From Massilia putida (GTDB taxonomy: Bacteria > Pseudomonadota > Gammaproteobacteria > Burkholderiales > Burkholderiaceae_D), in assembly GCF_001941825.1 (NCBI RefSeq), contig NZ_CP019038.1, positions 1,798,001 through 1,862,000 on the forward strand: a stretch of DNA of 64,000 nucleotides, read 5' to 3'. Each line of letters opens with the position of its first letter. Positions within the stretch are counted from its first letter, which is position 1. Made by a program: the position numbers and the translations under genes. The notes under the pieces are model-generated. The model was not told the DNA's origin. It searched no databases and saw nothing but the letters and a program-made list of their open reading frames with translations. Below are positions 1 to 10,838 of this stretch, piece after piece.

Positions 1-7
1 AAACAAT

Positions 8-757
8 ATGCCCGGTACGCTCTACCTGATCCCGAACACCCTCGGCCCGACCGAAGCGGCGCCGCACGCGCTGTCCCACATCCTGCCCGAACAGGTGCAG
101 GACATCGCCAGCAAGCTCGATTATTTCGTGGCCGAGAACGCCAAGACGGCGCGCGCCTTCCTGAAACTGGTCGCCATCGACCATCCGCTCGCGCGCCCGC
201 TGCAGGAAATCCAGATCGCCGAACTGAACGTCAATACGCCGCCGCAGGCGCTGGCCGCCCTGCTGGCGCCGCTGCTCGAAGGGCGCGATGCGGGTCTCGT
301 GTCGGAAGCGGGCGTGCCGGCCGTCGCCGATCCCGGCGCCGACCTCGTCCGGCTGGCACACCAGCATGGCGTGAACGTGCGCCCGCTCGTCGGCCCCTCG
401 TCGCTGCTGCTGGCCGTGATGGCGAGCGGCTTGAACGGCCAGAGCTTCGCATTCAACGGTTATCTGCCGACGGACGCCGCGCAGCGCACGAAGCGTATCC
501 AGCAACTGGAACAGCGCTCGCGTAGCGACAAGCAGACGCAGTTGCTGATCGAAACGCCTTACCGCAATGGCGCGATGCTGGAAGCGCTCGTCGCCGCCTG
601 CCAGCCGGGCACGTTGATCTGCGTCGCGACCGATCTGTCGCTGACGACGGAAACCGTGCGCACGCAGACGGCCGCCAAATGGAAGGCACAACTGGCGGCC
701 GGCAAGGCGCCCGACTTCCACAAGAAGCCGACCGTCTTCCTGTTCCTGGCACAGTAA
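8..757 (+). CDS. RsmI-like SAM-dependent methyltransferase
   Basis: A 249-residue protein of the tetrapyrrole methylase fold, close to RsmI, which 2'-O-methylates C1402 of 16S rRNA. The N-terminus (GTLYLIPNTLG) matches the first strand of the family. The segment AGLVSEAGVPAVADPGADLV near residues 97-116 is the SAM-binding GxPxxxDPG-type loop, and GPSSLLLAVMASGL near 130-143 is the second conserved block. It is shorter than true RsmI (about 280 residues) and its loop is GVPAVADPG rather than GTPLISDPG, so it is probably the RsmI paralogue common in betaproteobacteria. Substrate not determined. The start lies at the window edge with no room to judge a ribosome site. Confidence 0.8.
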   Translation: MPGTLYLIPNTLGPTEAAPHALSHILPEQVQDIASKLDYFVAENAKTARAFLKLVAIDHPLARPLQEIQIAELNVNTPPQALAALLAPLLEGRDAGLVSEAGVPAVADPGADLVRLAHQHGVNVRPLVGPSSLLLAVMASGLNGQSFAFNGYLPTDAAQRTKRIQQLEQRSRSDKQTQLLIETPYRNGAMLEALVAACQPGTLICVATDLSLTTETVRTQTAAKWKAQLAAGKAPDFHKKPTVFLFLAQ

Positions 758-764
758 GAAGCGC

Positions 765-2039
765 TCAGCGCACCTCGGCGCCCAGTTCGCGCACCCAGCC
801 GAACGCCGCCAGCTCGATCTCGCGCACCTGCTTGACGGACAGCCCCAGCCGCCCCAGCGCGGCGCCCAGGTCGCGCCCTGCCTCCGCGTGCTCAAGCGAT
901 TCCGCGATGTTCAGCATGGCGCCATAGTCGCCGTCGCGCTCCAACAGGGCCGCGCGGACGTCGCGCGAGATGTCGACCTTGTCGAGGATCTCGCGCATCG
1001 GCACGCCGAACAGCGCATCCATCAACGACATGATGCCGACCGTGAACGCCGTGTTGGCGCCGGCGACGTCGCCCGGGCGCAGGGTCAAGGTCATCAGCTC
1101 GAGCAGGCGGCCGCGCGTCGTGGCCATCTGCAGCAGCGGCGAATTCAGTTCGACGTGGCCCTCCGGTCCGCTGTACAGCAGGATCTGCACCCAGCGCTGC
1201 AGCTGGCTGCGGCCGAGCAGGGCGAGCGCCTGCGAGATCGATTCCACGCGCGGCGCGCCCGTGCCCGTCAGGTGGCCGTTCACGAGGCGCAGCAGGTTCA
1301 GGCTGAGCAGCGGGTCGCGCTTGACGGCCGCTTCGATGGCCTCGTTGTCCGCCTGCGAGTGGATCAGGTCCATCAGGCGCAGCAGCACGAGTTCGGACGG
1401 CGTGATCTTCTTGCCCGACAGGATCGCCGGGCGCGCAAAATAATAGCCCTGGAAATATTCGAAGCCGAGTTCCAGGCATAGCTGGAATTCCTCGACCGTT
1501 TCGACCTTTTCCGCCAGCAGTTTCTGGTGCGGTCCGCGCAGTGTGTGCACGAGCTCGGCCAATTCGCCGCCCTCGACGCCCTGCAAGTCGATCTTGATGA
1601 CGTCGACGAGGTTCCTGAGCTTGCTTACCTGCTCGGAATGGCCTATAACATCGTCGAGAGCGAACTTGAAACCGAGCTCTTTCAATTCCCTAATGCGCGC
1701 CAGCAATTGCGTCGTGGGACGGACAGTTTCCAGGATTTCGAGAATGACCTGATCGGGAGGCAGGAACCGCACGAAATCGCTCATCAACACGACCTCGTCG
1801 ACATTGACGAAGGCAATCTGCTCGCCCACCACCTGCTTCATGCCCAGCTGCGACGCATGGGAGATCACGGCGGCGGTGGCGGCGGCATAATCGGTCAGCT
1901 GCGCGTCCTCATGCTCCGGGGCGGCGCGGAACAGCAACTCGAACGCCACCAGTTTCTGGTCGCGCCCGAGTATGGGCTGGCGCGCCAAAAAGAAATCGTC
2001 GGACGGCGTGGACGTGGCTGCCGTTGCTACCGCATGCAT
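765..2039 (-). CDS. EAL/HDOD signalling protein
   Basis: A 424-residue protein with an N-terminal EAL-like domain and a C-terminal HDOD domain, the YuxH arrangement used in c-di-GMP-linked regulation. The N-terminus FFLARQPILGRDQKLVAFE is typical. The EAL tripeptide is replaced by FELLFR, so phosphodiesterase activity is unlikely and the domain probably acts as a sensor or scaffold. The HDOD part begins near residue 205 (LVLLRLMDLIHSQADNEAIE). I chose the ATG at 2039 because AGGAG stands seven bases upstream; the reading frame is open 13 codons further. It converges on the RsmI-like gene with only seven bases between stops. A second EAL/HDOD protein lies at 45846-47054. Confidence 0.82.
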   Translation of the reverse strand: MHAVATAATSTPSDDFFLARQPILGRDQKLVAFELLFRAAPEHEDAQLTDYAAATAAVISHASQLGMKQVVGEQIAFVNVDEVVLMSDFVRFLPPDQVILEILETVRPTTQLLARIRELKELGFKFALDDVIGHSEQVSKLRNLVDVIKIDLQGVEGGELAELVHTLRGPHQKLLAEKVETVEEFQLCLELGFEYFQGYYFARPAILSGKKITPSELVLLRLMDLIHSQADNEAIEAAVKRDPLLSLNLLRLVNGHLTGTGAPRVESISQALALLGRSQLQRWVQILLYSGPEGHVELNSPLLQMATTRGRLLELMTLTLRPGDVAGANTAFTVGIMSLMDALFGVPMREILDKVDISRDVRAALLERDGDYGAMLNIAESLEHAEAGRDLGAALGRLGLSVKQVREIELAAFGWVRELGAEVR

Positions 2040-2202
2040 GTAAAAACTCCTGAAACGCACGGCACGCACCATGCGCACCGGGCCCGGTCTGGCCGGGATA
2101 CCGGTCCGACTATACTACAGACGGGAAGTCTTTACATTTCGACATCGTATCAAATCGTTTCAGACATAGTTGTGCTCGCGAGAAACGATTCATGCAAGCG
2201 GG

Positions 2203-3330
2203 TCAGGAACGGCCCGATCCGTTGCGTTTCAACGGGCCGCGCGGTGCCGGTTTCGCCTCCGTGCGTGGACCGCGCGCACCACGTCCCTCGCCACTCTCGC
2301 CTTCCGTACGCGTGCGCGGGCCGTCGCCGAACGCCTGCCCCGGCAGGCGCAGGCTGCCGCCGCCGGACAGCGGGCTCGCGCGGCGCGCATTGCCCACCGG
2401 CTGGCGCGGCGTACCGGCCACGCCGCCGCGCGCGCCCGCCGCGCCCGTGATTTGTGTGCCTTTTTCGATACGGAACGTCGCGCCCGCATCCTGGCCCAGC
2501 ACTTGCACCAGATAAGGCATCGTCTCGCGCAGCGTCGCTTCCAGCGTGTAAGGCGGATTCAGGATGAACATGCCGCTGCTGTGCAGGCCGTTGCCGTCCG
2601 CACGCGGGCCCGCCACGCTCAACGTCACGTGCAGCCATTCCTTGGCCGGCAGCCGCTTCAGGCGGTCGGCGAACTGGCGCGATTCCATGCGCTGCAGCAC
2701 CGGATACCACACGGCATACATGCCCGCCGGGAAACGCTTCAGCGCCTCGTCGAGCGCGTCGCGCACGTGTTTGTAGTCGAGCTTGACTTCATACGGCGGA
2801 TCGACGAGCACCAGTGCCCGGCGCGACGGCGGCGGCAGCAGCGCCTTGAGTCCGTGGAAGCCATCCGCGTGGTCGACGAGGATGCGGCGGCCGCGCGCAC
2901 GCTCGCCCTGCTCCGCATGGTGCGCCTCGAGCTTGCGGACATTTTCCGCCAATACCTTGATATCGGCCGGATGCAGTTCGAACAGACGCAGGCGATCTTC
3001 CAGGCGCGCCTCGGCGTCCGCCACCCACGGCGAGCCGGGATACCAGCGCAGCTTGCCGCTCGGGTTCAGCTTGCGCACGACGTCCACGTAATCGGCCAGC
3101 GCGGGCGGCAGGTCGTCGCGGCCCCACAGGCGCGCGATGCCGTCCACGTATTCCCCGCTCCTGACCGCCTGCGCGCTGTCGAGCGCGTATACCCCGGCAC
3201 CGGCATGGGTGTCGATATACGTGTAAGCCGTGTCTTTCTGGTTCATGTATTTGTGCAACTGAACCTGAACAAAGTGCTTGAGGACATCGGCGTGATTACC
3301 CGCGTGGAAGGCGTGGCGGTAGCTGAACAT
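2203..3330 (-). CDS. rlmJ: 23S rRNA (adenine2030-N6)-methyltransferase RlmJ with long basic tail
   Basis: RlmJ methylates A2030 of 23S rRNA using SAM. The start MFSYRHAFHAGNHADVLKH is the family signature, so the ATG at 3330 was chosen over an upstream in-frame ATG. The catalytic motif IV appears as LVDPPYE and the SAM motif as DTHAGAG. The family is normally about 280 residues; this one has 375, the last 90 forming a low-complexity tail rich in Gly, Arg, Pro and Ser. Such a tail is likely disordered and could contact RNA (inference). A single-gene unit followed on its 5' side by the intergenic repeat region. Confidence 0.93.
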   Translation of the reverse strand: MFSYRHAFHAGNHADVLKHFVQVQLHKYMNQKDTAYTYIDTHAGAGVYALDSAQAVRSGEYVDGIARLWGRDDLPPALADYVDVVRKLNPSGKLRWYPGSPWVADAEARLEDRLRLFELHPADIKVLAENVRKLEAHHAEQGERARGRRILVDHADGFHGLKALLPPPSRRALVLVDPPYEVKLDYKHVRDALDEALKRFPAGMYAVWYPVLQRMESRQFADRLKRLPAKEWLHVTLSVAGPRADGNGLHSSGMFILNPPYTLEATLRETMPYLVQVLGQDAGATFRIEKGTQITGAAGARGGVAGTPRQPVGNARRASPLSGGGSLRLPGQAFGDGPRTRTEGESGEGRGARGPRTEAKPAPRGPLKRNGSGRS

Positions 3331-3429
3331 AGGAGATTCCAATCTGGTTGATGCGGCGCCCGCGGTGCGATCGCGAATGCGGGCCAACCGCCATTATCCA
3401 CCAGATACGCCCGCCACCCAACAAACACC

Positions 3430-3574
3430 GGGGTCAGAGCCCGTTTTTAAGCACGAGCCTGGAAGCAAGTTTTATCAGAGTCCGACCCTCGCGCTTCAGG
3501 TGATGGCGACCTCGGCGCAGACACGCAAGGTTTGTTGTCACCTTGGATATTGCCAAAAAACGGGCTCTGACCCC
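3430..3574. repeat. GTCAGAGCCC palindrome pair with 117-base interior
   Basis: The 14-base arm GGGGTCAGAGCCCG (3430-3443) and its exact inverse (3561-3574) flank a 117-base AT/GC-mixed interior with no open gene. Other copies in the window have a loop of only 11-14 bases, so this one looks like a copy split by inserted sequence or two half elements. This and the following terminator and repeat are all I see between rlmJ and aceA. Confidence 0.75.
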
Positions 3575-3580
3575 GAAGTT

Positions 3581-3621
3581 TGGAAATAAAAATGCCGCAA
3601 CGGCTTGTGGCCGCTGCGGCA
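3581..3621 (-). terminator. Rho-independent terminator, probably of aceA
   Basis: On the minus strand an 11-base stem with one mismatch (TGCCGCAGCGG / CCGTTGCGGCA) is followed by ATTTTTATTT. It is 160 bases past the aceA stop, with the dispersed repeat at 3653-3770 in between, which suggests the repeat inserted between gene and terminator. Confidence 0.65.
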
Positions 3622-3652
3622 GACCATCGCGAGGATGGGTGGAGGAAATGTT

Positions 3653-3770
3653 GGGCACGTCGCAAACCTGCCGCGCGTTGCACTGCCGTCCTGCGATGCT
3701 CACCGTACTCACGTACAGCGCCGCTTCTCGAACGGCATTGCTGCCGCTCGCGACGGTTGTCGAAGTGCCC
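3653..3770. repeat. 118-bp dispersed imperfect palindrome, copy A
   Basis: Starts GGGCACGTCGCAAACCTG and ends with the near-inverse GGTTGTCGAAGTGCCC. It shares about 85 percent identity by eye with the 120-bp element at 16284-16403, including the inner core GCGCGTTGCACTGC and an inner hairpin around GTACTCACGTAC. It lies directly downstream of the aceA stop. Confidence 0.8.
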
Positions 3771-3781
3771 TTGTTGATGAA

Positions 3782-5080
3782 TTAGGCGACTTTCTTTTCG
3801 TCGAAGAATTGCTCGTCCTCCGTCGAGCCGTGCAGCGCCGTCGTCGAGCTCTGGTGCCGCTGGATGGTCTGGGTGACGGCGTCGAAATAGCCGGTGCCCA
3901 CTTCACGCTGGTGCTTGACGGCCGTGAAACCCTTGTCGGCGGCGGAGAATTCCGCTTCCTGCAGCTCGACGAAGGCCGACATGCCGCGGCGGGCATAGCC
4001 GTGCGCCAGGTTGAACATGCTGTAGTTCAGCGCATGGAAGCCGGCCAGGGTGATGAACTGGAATTTATAGCCCATGGCGCCCAGCTCTTTCTGGAACTTG
4101 GCGATCGTGGCGTCGTCCAGGTTCTTCTTCCAGTTGAACGATGGCGAGCAGTTATACGCGAGCATCTTGCCCGGGAATTTCGCATGGATGGCGTCGGCGA
4201 AGCGCTTGGCGAATTCCAGGTCCGGCTTGCCCGTCTCGCACCATACGAGGTCGGCATACGGCGCATACGCCAGGCCGCGCGCGATCGCCTGGTCGACGCC
4301 CGGCTTGACGCGGAAGAAGCCTTCGACCGTGCGTTCGCCCGTGCAGAACGGCTGGTCGTTCGCGTCGACGTCGGCCGTCAGCAGGTCGGCCGCTTCGGCG
4401 TCCGTGCGGGCGACGAGGATCGTCGGCGTGCCCATCACGTCGGCCGCCAGGCGGGCCGCCGTCAGCTTCTCGACGGCTTCGCGGGTCGGCACGAGCACCT
4501 TGCCGCCCATATGGCCGCATTTCTTGACGGAGGCCAGCTGGTCTTCGAAGTGCACGCCGGCCGCGCCCGCCTCGATCATGGACTTCATCAGCTCGAAGGC
4601 GTTCAGCACGCCGCCGAAGCCGGCTTCCGCATCGGCCACGATCGGCGCGAAATAATCGATGTCATCCTTGCCTTCCGACCACTGGATCTGGTCGGCGCGC
4701 TGGAACGTGTTGTTGATCCGCTTGACGACCATCGGCACCGAGTTGGCAGGGTACAGCGACTGGTCCGGATACATCTCGCCGGCCAGGTTGGCGTCGCCGG
4801 CGACCTGCCAGCCCGACAGGTAGATGGCCTTCAGGCCGGCCTTGACCTGCTGCATGGCCTGGTTGCCCGTCAGCGCGCCCAGGGCGTTCACATACGGTTC
4901 GTTGTTGATCAGGTTCCACAGCTTCTCGGCACCGCGCCGCGCCAGCGTATGTTCGATCTGCACGGAGCCCCTCAGCCGTACGACATCTTCCGCAGTGTAG
5001 TTGCGGACGATACCTTTCCAGCGCGGATTAGACTCCCAGTCCTGTTGCAGGGCGGCGATTTGCTGTTCACGAGTTGCCAT
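3782..5080 (-). CDS. aceA: Isocitrate lyase
   Basis: Cleaves isocitrate to succinate and glyoxylate, the first step of the glyoxylate shunt for growth on acetate or fatty acids. The 432-residue protein carries the catalytic motif KKCGHMGGK with Cys188, the Mg-binding stretch around [14 protein letters not shown] (144-157), and a C-terminal end (FDEKKVA) of the short, E. coli-like class. The ATG at 5080 has AGGAG six bases upstream. No malate synthase gene is next to it. The long upstream gap holds a 15-base palindrome that may be an operator. Confidence 0.97.
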   Translation of the reverse strand: MATREQQIAALQQDWESNPRWKGIVRNYTAEDVVRLRGSVQIEHTLARRGAEKLWNLINNEPYVNALGALTGNQAMQQVKAGLKAIYLSGWQVAGDANLAGEMYPDQSLYPANSVPMVVKRINNTFQRADQIQWSEGKDDIDYFAPIVADAEAGFGGVLNAFELMKSMIEAGAAGVHFEDQLASVKKCGHMGGKVLVPTREAVEKLTAARLAADVMGTPTILVARTDAEAADLLTADVDANDQPFCTGERTVEGFFRVKPGVDQAIARGLAYAPYADLVWCETGKPDLEFAKRFADAIHAKFPGKMLAYNCSPSFNWKKNLDDATIAKFQKELGAMGYKFQFITLAGFHALNYSMFNLAHGYARRGMSAFVELQEAEFSAADKGFTAVKHQREVGTGYFDAVTQTIQRHQSSTTALHGSTEDEQFFDEKKVA

Positions 5081-5596
5081 GGCGATCTCCTGATGAAAAA
5101 ACGAGGTTGGACAGTGATTCCGTTAGAAACATGATAGCGCCGGTTGTGCGCAGCACAAACACTCTTATATAAGACATATGATGATTTTTATTTTCTTTAA
5201 AATCATATGCTTACAAATTACTTTCCATGATACGAAAACGTATTTCTTAAAATGGAAACGGCCGGGTGTGCCGCTCTTGTGCGCTTTTCATATTTGCGAA
5301 CAGATTTTCATGATGTGAGATGCGGCCGATGTCCGATCGCTATGCTGCCGCAAATTTCGCGGTGTTATTTGATCAGGCAGTGTCGTGATGCCAAAGAGAA
5401 TCATTCATGACGACATGCATCAACGGATGGGCGCAAGCCAGCGCGGCCGTTGTTACAAATGATGAGTTAGTCGGCTAACAGAGCCATATCGTCCCTCCCC
5501 CTACCCTTGCGGCACGGATCGCATCCGTATGTACCCGGCGGTCTCGCAGGACGCGAGCCGTCGGGTCCTTAACGATTCATGGCGAAGGAGAATCAC
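5081..5596. promoter_or_regulatory. AT-rich upstream region of aceA and the PEP-CTERM gene, with palindromes
   Basis: A 516-base gap between divergent genes. At 5144-5158 there is a perfect inverted repeat TTGTGC-GCA-GCACAA. Just beyond it on the aceA side is TATATAAG, a possible -10. Bases 5160-5260 are far more AT-rich than the surroundings and hold the imperfect inverted repeat CATATGATG...AATCATATG and TTTCCATGAT...AAAATGGAAA. No gene is visible. The palindrome is a candidate operator for aceA; which regulator binds it is not known. Confidence 0.5.
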
Positions 5597-6175
5597 ATGA
5601 CATCACTCGTCCGCACTACCGTGCTGGCCACGTTGCTGGGCGCCGGCACGCTCGCGTCGGCCCAGGCCGGCACACTGCAATTCCAGGGCGTCGACTTCAC
5701 GTCGTCCTGGTCCGGCAACGTGTTGACCCTCGAGATTGACGCCGCCAACCCGACCGGCAGCTGGGCCGGCGCCACCTCCCTCGGTGCCCTGCAATTGAAG
5801 GACCTCGGCAGCTTCGACAGCGTGTCGCTGACCGCGGCACCGCAGGGTGCGACGAACTGGACCCTGTCGAGCAACGAGCTGAACGCGAACGGCTGCACGG
5901 GCGGCGGCCATGCCGGCACGTCGCTGTGCTATTCGGGCGCGCACGTCGCGCTGACGGACGATATGGTGTTCCAGTTCACCTTTTCCGGCGGCACGCCGAA
6001 TCCCGTCGCGCCCCAGCTCAAGGTGAATATGTTCGGCCCGAACGGCGATCAAAAAGTCGGCAGCCTGATGGGCGAGCACGTCCCGGTCGCCGCCGTCCCC
6101 GAACCGCAGACCTACGCGATGATGCTCGGCGGCCTCGGCCTGCTCGGCTTCATGGCGCGCCGCCGCAAGCGCTGA
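5597..6175 (+). CDS. PEP-CTERM sorted exoprotein
   Basis: A 192-residue secreted protein. It has an N-terminal signal peptide (TTVLATLLGAGTLASAQA, cleavage after about residue 24) and a C-terminal sorting signal: VPEP, a hydrophobic helix YAMMLGGLGLLGFMA, then RRRKR. Exosortase (EpsH/XrtA type) recognises this tail, usually in exopolysaccharide-producing bacteria; no exosortase is in the window. The middle has no recognisable enzyme motif; two cysteines (near 106 and 116) could pair. The ATG at 5597 is chosen for the AAGGAG seven bases upstream; an in-frame ATG at 5579 lacks one. Confidence 0.9.
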   Translation: MTSLVRTTVLATLLGAGTLASAQAGTLQFQGVDFTSSWSGNVLTLEIDAANPTGSWAGATSLGALQLKDLGSFDSVSLTAAPQGATNWTLSSNELNANGCTGGGHAGTSLCYSGAHVALTDDMVFQFTFSGGTPNPVAPQLKVNMFGPNGDQKVGSLMGEHVPVAAVPEPQTYAMMLGGLGLLGFMARRRKR

Positions 6176-6190
6176 CGCGCAGCGCGCACG

Positions 6191-6229
6191 AAAAAAAACG
6201 CCCTGCCGGCGCTTGCCGACAGGGCGTTT
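6191..6229. terminator. Bidirectional rho-independent terminator
   Basis: Strong hairpin with arms AAACGCCCTG...CAGGGCGTTT and an A-run on the left, T's on the right. It sits between the convergent PEP-CTERM and clpB genes and can serve both. Confidence 0.85.
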
Positions 6230-6245
6230 CCACATCCACGCGAAC

Positions 6246-8858
<2,613 letters not shown>

Positions 8859-8903
8859 ATTCTTCGTCCCTGGTTGTTTGGGTTGGATTTCGGATTGACA
8901 CCA

Positions 8904-8932
8904 AGTTAGGGATGCCGTAGCGCCTTTTCAAG
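8904..8932 (-). promoter_or_regulatory. Sigma32-type heat-shock promoter of clpB
   Basis: Minus-strand CTTGAA (8927-8932), a 15-base spacer, then CCCTAACT (8904-8911), close to the sigma32 consensus CTTGAAA / CCCCATNT. The -10 lies about 45 bases before the clpB ATG. Confidence 0.65.
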
Positions 8933-8976
8933 ATGTGAACACGCGGCCGCCGGTCGTTTAAAGTTGCTGAGATAAA

Positions 8977-10242
8977 ATGTTCGGCATGGGCCCCTCCTTC
9001 CTCTCCAGACATTTCAACGAACAGTTGCGCCTGCTGCCATACATGGCGAAATGGCTGCTGCTCGCGCTTGTCGTCGGATTGCTGTCCGGCACCGCGTCCG
9101 CTTTCTTCCTGCTCGCCCTCGACTGGGCGACGGGCACGCGCAGCGCCCACCGCTGGCTGATCGCCCTGTTGCCGCTGGCCGGGTTCGCCGTCGGCTGGCT
9201 GTACCTGCGCTTCGGCAGCGCCGTCGAAGCCGGCAATAACCTGCTGATCGACGAGATCCACGACCCGAAAAAAGTCATCCCGCTACGGATGGCCCCGCTC
9301 GTGCTGGGCGGCACGGTGATCTCGCACCTGTTCGGCGCCTCCGTCGGCCGCGAGGGCACGGCCGTGCAGATGGGCGGCGCGCTCGCGGACCAGCTCACCC
9401 ACGTGTTCAAGCTGCAGCACGAGGACCGGCGCATCGTCCTGATGGCGGGCATCAGCGCGGGCTTCGCGTCCGTATTCGGCACGCCGCTCGCGGGTGCCAT
9501 CTTCGGCCTGGAAGTCCTTGCGATCGGCCGGCTACGCTACGACGCCCTGCTCGCCTGCCTCGTGGCCGCGGTCGCCGGCGACCAGATCTGCCTGCTGTGG
9601 AGCCACGTGCTGGGTATCGGCCACACGCATTATGCGATTGCCTCCGTCCCGGCGCTGGCCCTGTGGCCCCTGCTGGCCGTCGCCATCGCCGGCGCCCTGT
9701 TCGGCCTGGCCGGCAAGCTGTTCGCGGATTGCACCCACGCGCTGTCGGGCTGGATGAAGCGGCGCGTCCCGTATGGCCCCCTGCGTGCGCTGGTGGGCGG
9801 CAGCGTCGTCGCGGCCGTCGTGCTGGCGTTCGGCGCGGACCGCTACATCGGCCTGGGCATCCCGACCATCCAGGCCGCGTTCGCGCAGCCGCTGGCGCCG
9901 TGGGATTTCGCCGGCAAGATGGCTTTCACGATCGGGTCGCTGGGCAGCGGCTTCAAGGGCGGCGAAGTGACGCCGCTGTTCTACATCGGCGCCACGCTCG
10001 GCAATGCGCTGGCGCCGCTGCTGCACCTGCCCTTCGCGCTGCTGGCCGGCGTCGGCTTCGTCGCGGTGTTCGCCGGCGCGGCCAACACGCCGATCGCGTC
10101 GACCCTGATGGCGATCGAGCTCTTCGGTGCGGACGTGGGCGTGTATGCCGCCGTCGGATGCGTGCTGGCCTATCTGTTTTCCGGCCACACGGGCATTTAC
10201 CGGGCCCAGCGGATCGGCCTCGCCAAGCCCGGCAAGTCGTGA
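8977..10242 (+). CDS. CLC-family antiporter, probable fluoride exporter (CLC-F type)
   Basis: A 421-residue membrane protein of the CLC channel/antiporter family with about ten hydrophobic segments. GREGTAVQMGG (124-134) contains the gating glutamate, and GSLGSGFKGGEVTPLFYIG (about 315-333) is the second ion-binding segment. The usual chloride-coordinating GSGIP loop is replaced by GNNLLIDEIHDP (86-97). Loss of that serine is typical of the fluoride/proton antiporter clade. The neighbouring crcB gene, another fluoride exporter, supports that role. No fluoride riboswitch could be recognised in the short upstream gap. A chloride antiporter remains the alternative. Confidence 0.8.
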   Translation: MFGMGPSFLSRHFNEQLRLLPYMAKWLLLALVVGLLSGTASAFFLLALDWATGTRSAHRWLIALLPLAGFAVGWLYLRFGSAVEAGNNLLIDEIHDPKKVIPLRMAPLVLGGTVISHLFGASVGREGTAVQMGGALADQLTHVFKLQHEDRRIVLMAGISAGFASVFGTPLAGAIFGLEVLAIGRLRYDALLACLVAAVAGDQICLLWSHVLGIGHTHYAIASVPALALWPLLAVAIAGALFGLAGKLFADCTHALSGWMKRRVPYGPLRALVGGSVVAAVVLAFGADRYIGLGIPTIQAAFAQPLAPWDFAGKMAFTIGSLGSGFKGGEVTPLFYIGATLGNALAPLLHLPFALLAGVGFVAVFAGAANTPIASTLMAIELFGADVGVYAAVGCVLAYLFSGHTGIYRAQRIGLAKPGKS

Positions 10243-10249
10243 TGCAGGC

Positions 10250-10403
10250 TCAAGCCTGCTGCGCTTCGGGCACGTCGCCAGCCGCGGCCAGGTTGCGTAA
10301 AGTCTTTTGCAGCGACACGGCGGCAAAGCAGCCGTATAGCAGGACAATCAAGTAATACCCTTTCTCATTAAGCTACTGTTCCGGTCAAGTAAAAATATGA
10401 CAT
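10250..10403 (-). pseudogene. Frameshifted remnant of a YiaA/B-like two-helix membrane protein
   Basis: On the minus strand, one frame reads MSYFYLTGTVA and stops; the next frame, one base offset, reads LNEKGYYLIVLLYGCFAAVS then LQKTLRNLAAAGDVPEAQQA and stops at 10250. The second piece resembles the inner-membrane YiaA/YiaB family, whose members carry a YLxGLWNAxxxLNEKGYY...FAAVSxQKxxRD pattern. The N-terminal helix is missing and a frameshift separates the parts, so this looks like a decayed gene. Family assignment rests on remembered motif similarity only. Confidence 0.45.
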
Positions 10404-10454
10404 TGCCAGATTGCAGCTTTGGGGCAGTGCGCGCAAGGGAAGGACGAGACGGTA

Positions 10455-10838
10455 TCAGGCGATGGTACGCCAGGTCGCATAACCCGCGATGCAGCAGCCG
10501 ATCGAGCCCAGCAGGTGCAGGGCCGAATGTGCCAATGCCCAGCTGTAATGGCCCCGTTGCAGCAGCACCATCGCTTCGCCGGAAAAACTGGAAAACGTCG
10601 TCAATCCGCCGAGAAAACCCGTGATGACGAACAGGCGCCAAACCGGGGACAGTGCCGGCGACGTGTCGAAGAAGCCGAGCGCCAGTCCGATCAGATAGCC
10701 CCCCACGAGGTTGGCGACGAGCGTCCCGAGCTGGATGTGGGCGTGCAGGTGACTCAGAAAGAGGGTCAGGCCCCAGCGCAGCCAGGCGCCGAGGGCGGCC
10801 CCGACGGCGACCGCGATCCAGCTCAGCGGTTGGCCCAC
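10455..10838 (-). CDS. crcB: Fluoride channel CrcB/Fluc
   Basis: A 127-residue, four-helix membrane protein that exports fluoride as a dual-topology dimer. The hallmark FLGGLTTFSSFSGE lies at 75-88, with the phenylalanines that line the pore, and the conserved asparagine is in LVANLVGGYLIG (40-51). The start overlaps the end of moaE by 16 bases on the same strand, so it is translated from the moaE transcript. Together with the CLC-type gene at 8977-10242 it gives two unrelated fluoride export routes within 2 kb. Confidence 0.95.
   Translation of the reverse strand: MGQPLSWIAVAVGAALGAWLRWGLTLFLSHLHAHIQLGTLVANLVGGYLIGLALGFFDTSPALSPVWRLFVITGFLGGLTTFSSFSGEAMVLLQRGHYSWALAHSALHLLGSIGCCIAGYATWRTIA

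Noticed and set aside
8859..8976. Possible fluoride riboswitch before the CLC gene
   Set aside because: The crcB-motif core sequences are not present in the 118-base gap, which is instead occupied by the clpB sigma32 promoter.
10348..10641. 97-codon minus-strand frame overlapping crcB
   Set aside because: Out-of-frame shadow of crcB; only its end touches the yiaA-like remnant, in another frame.
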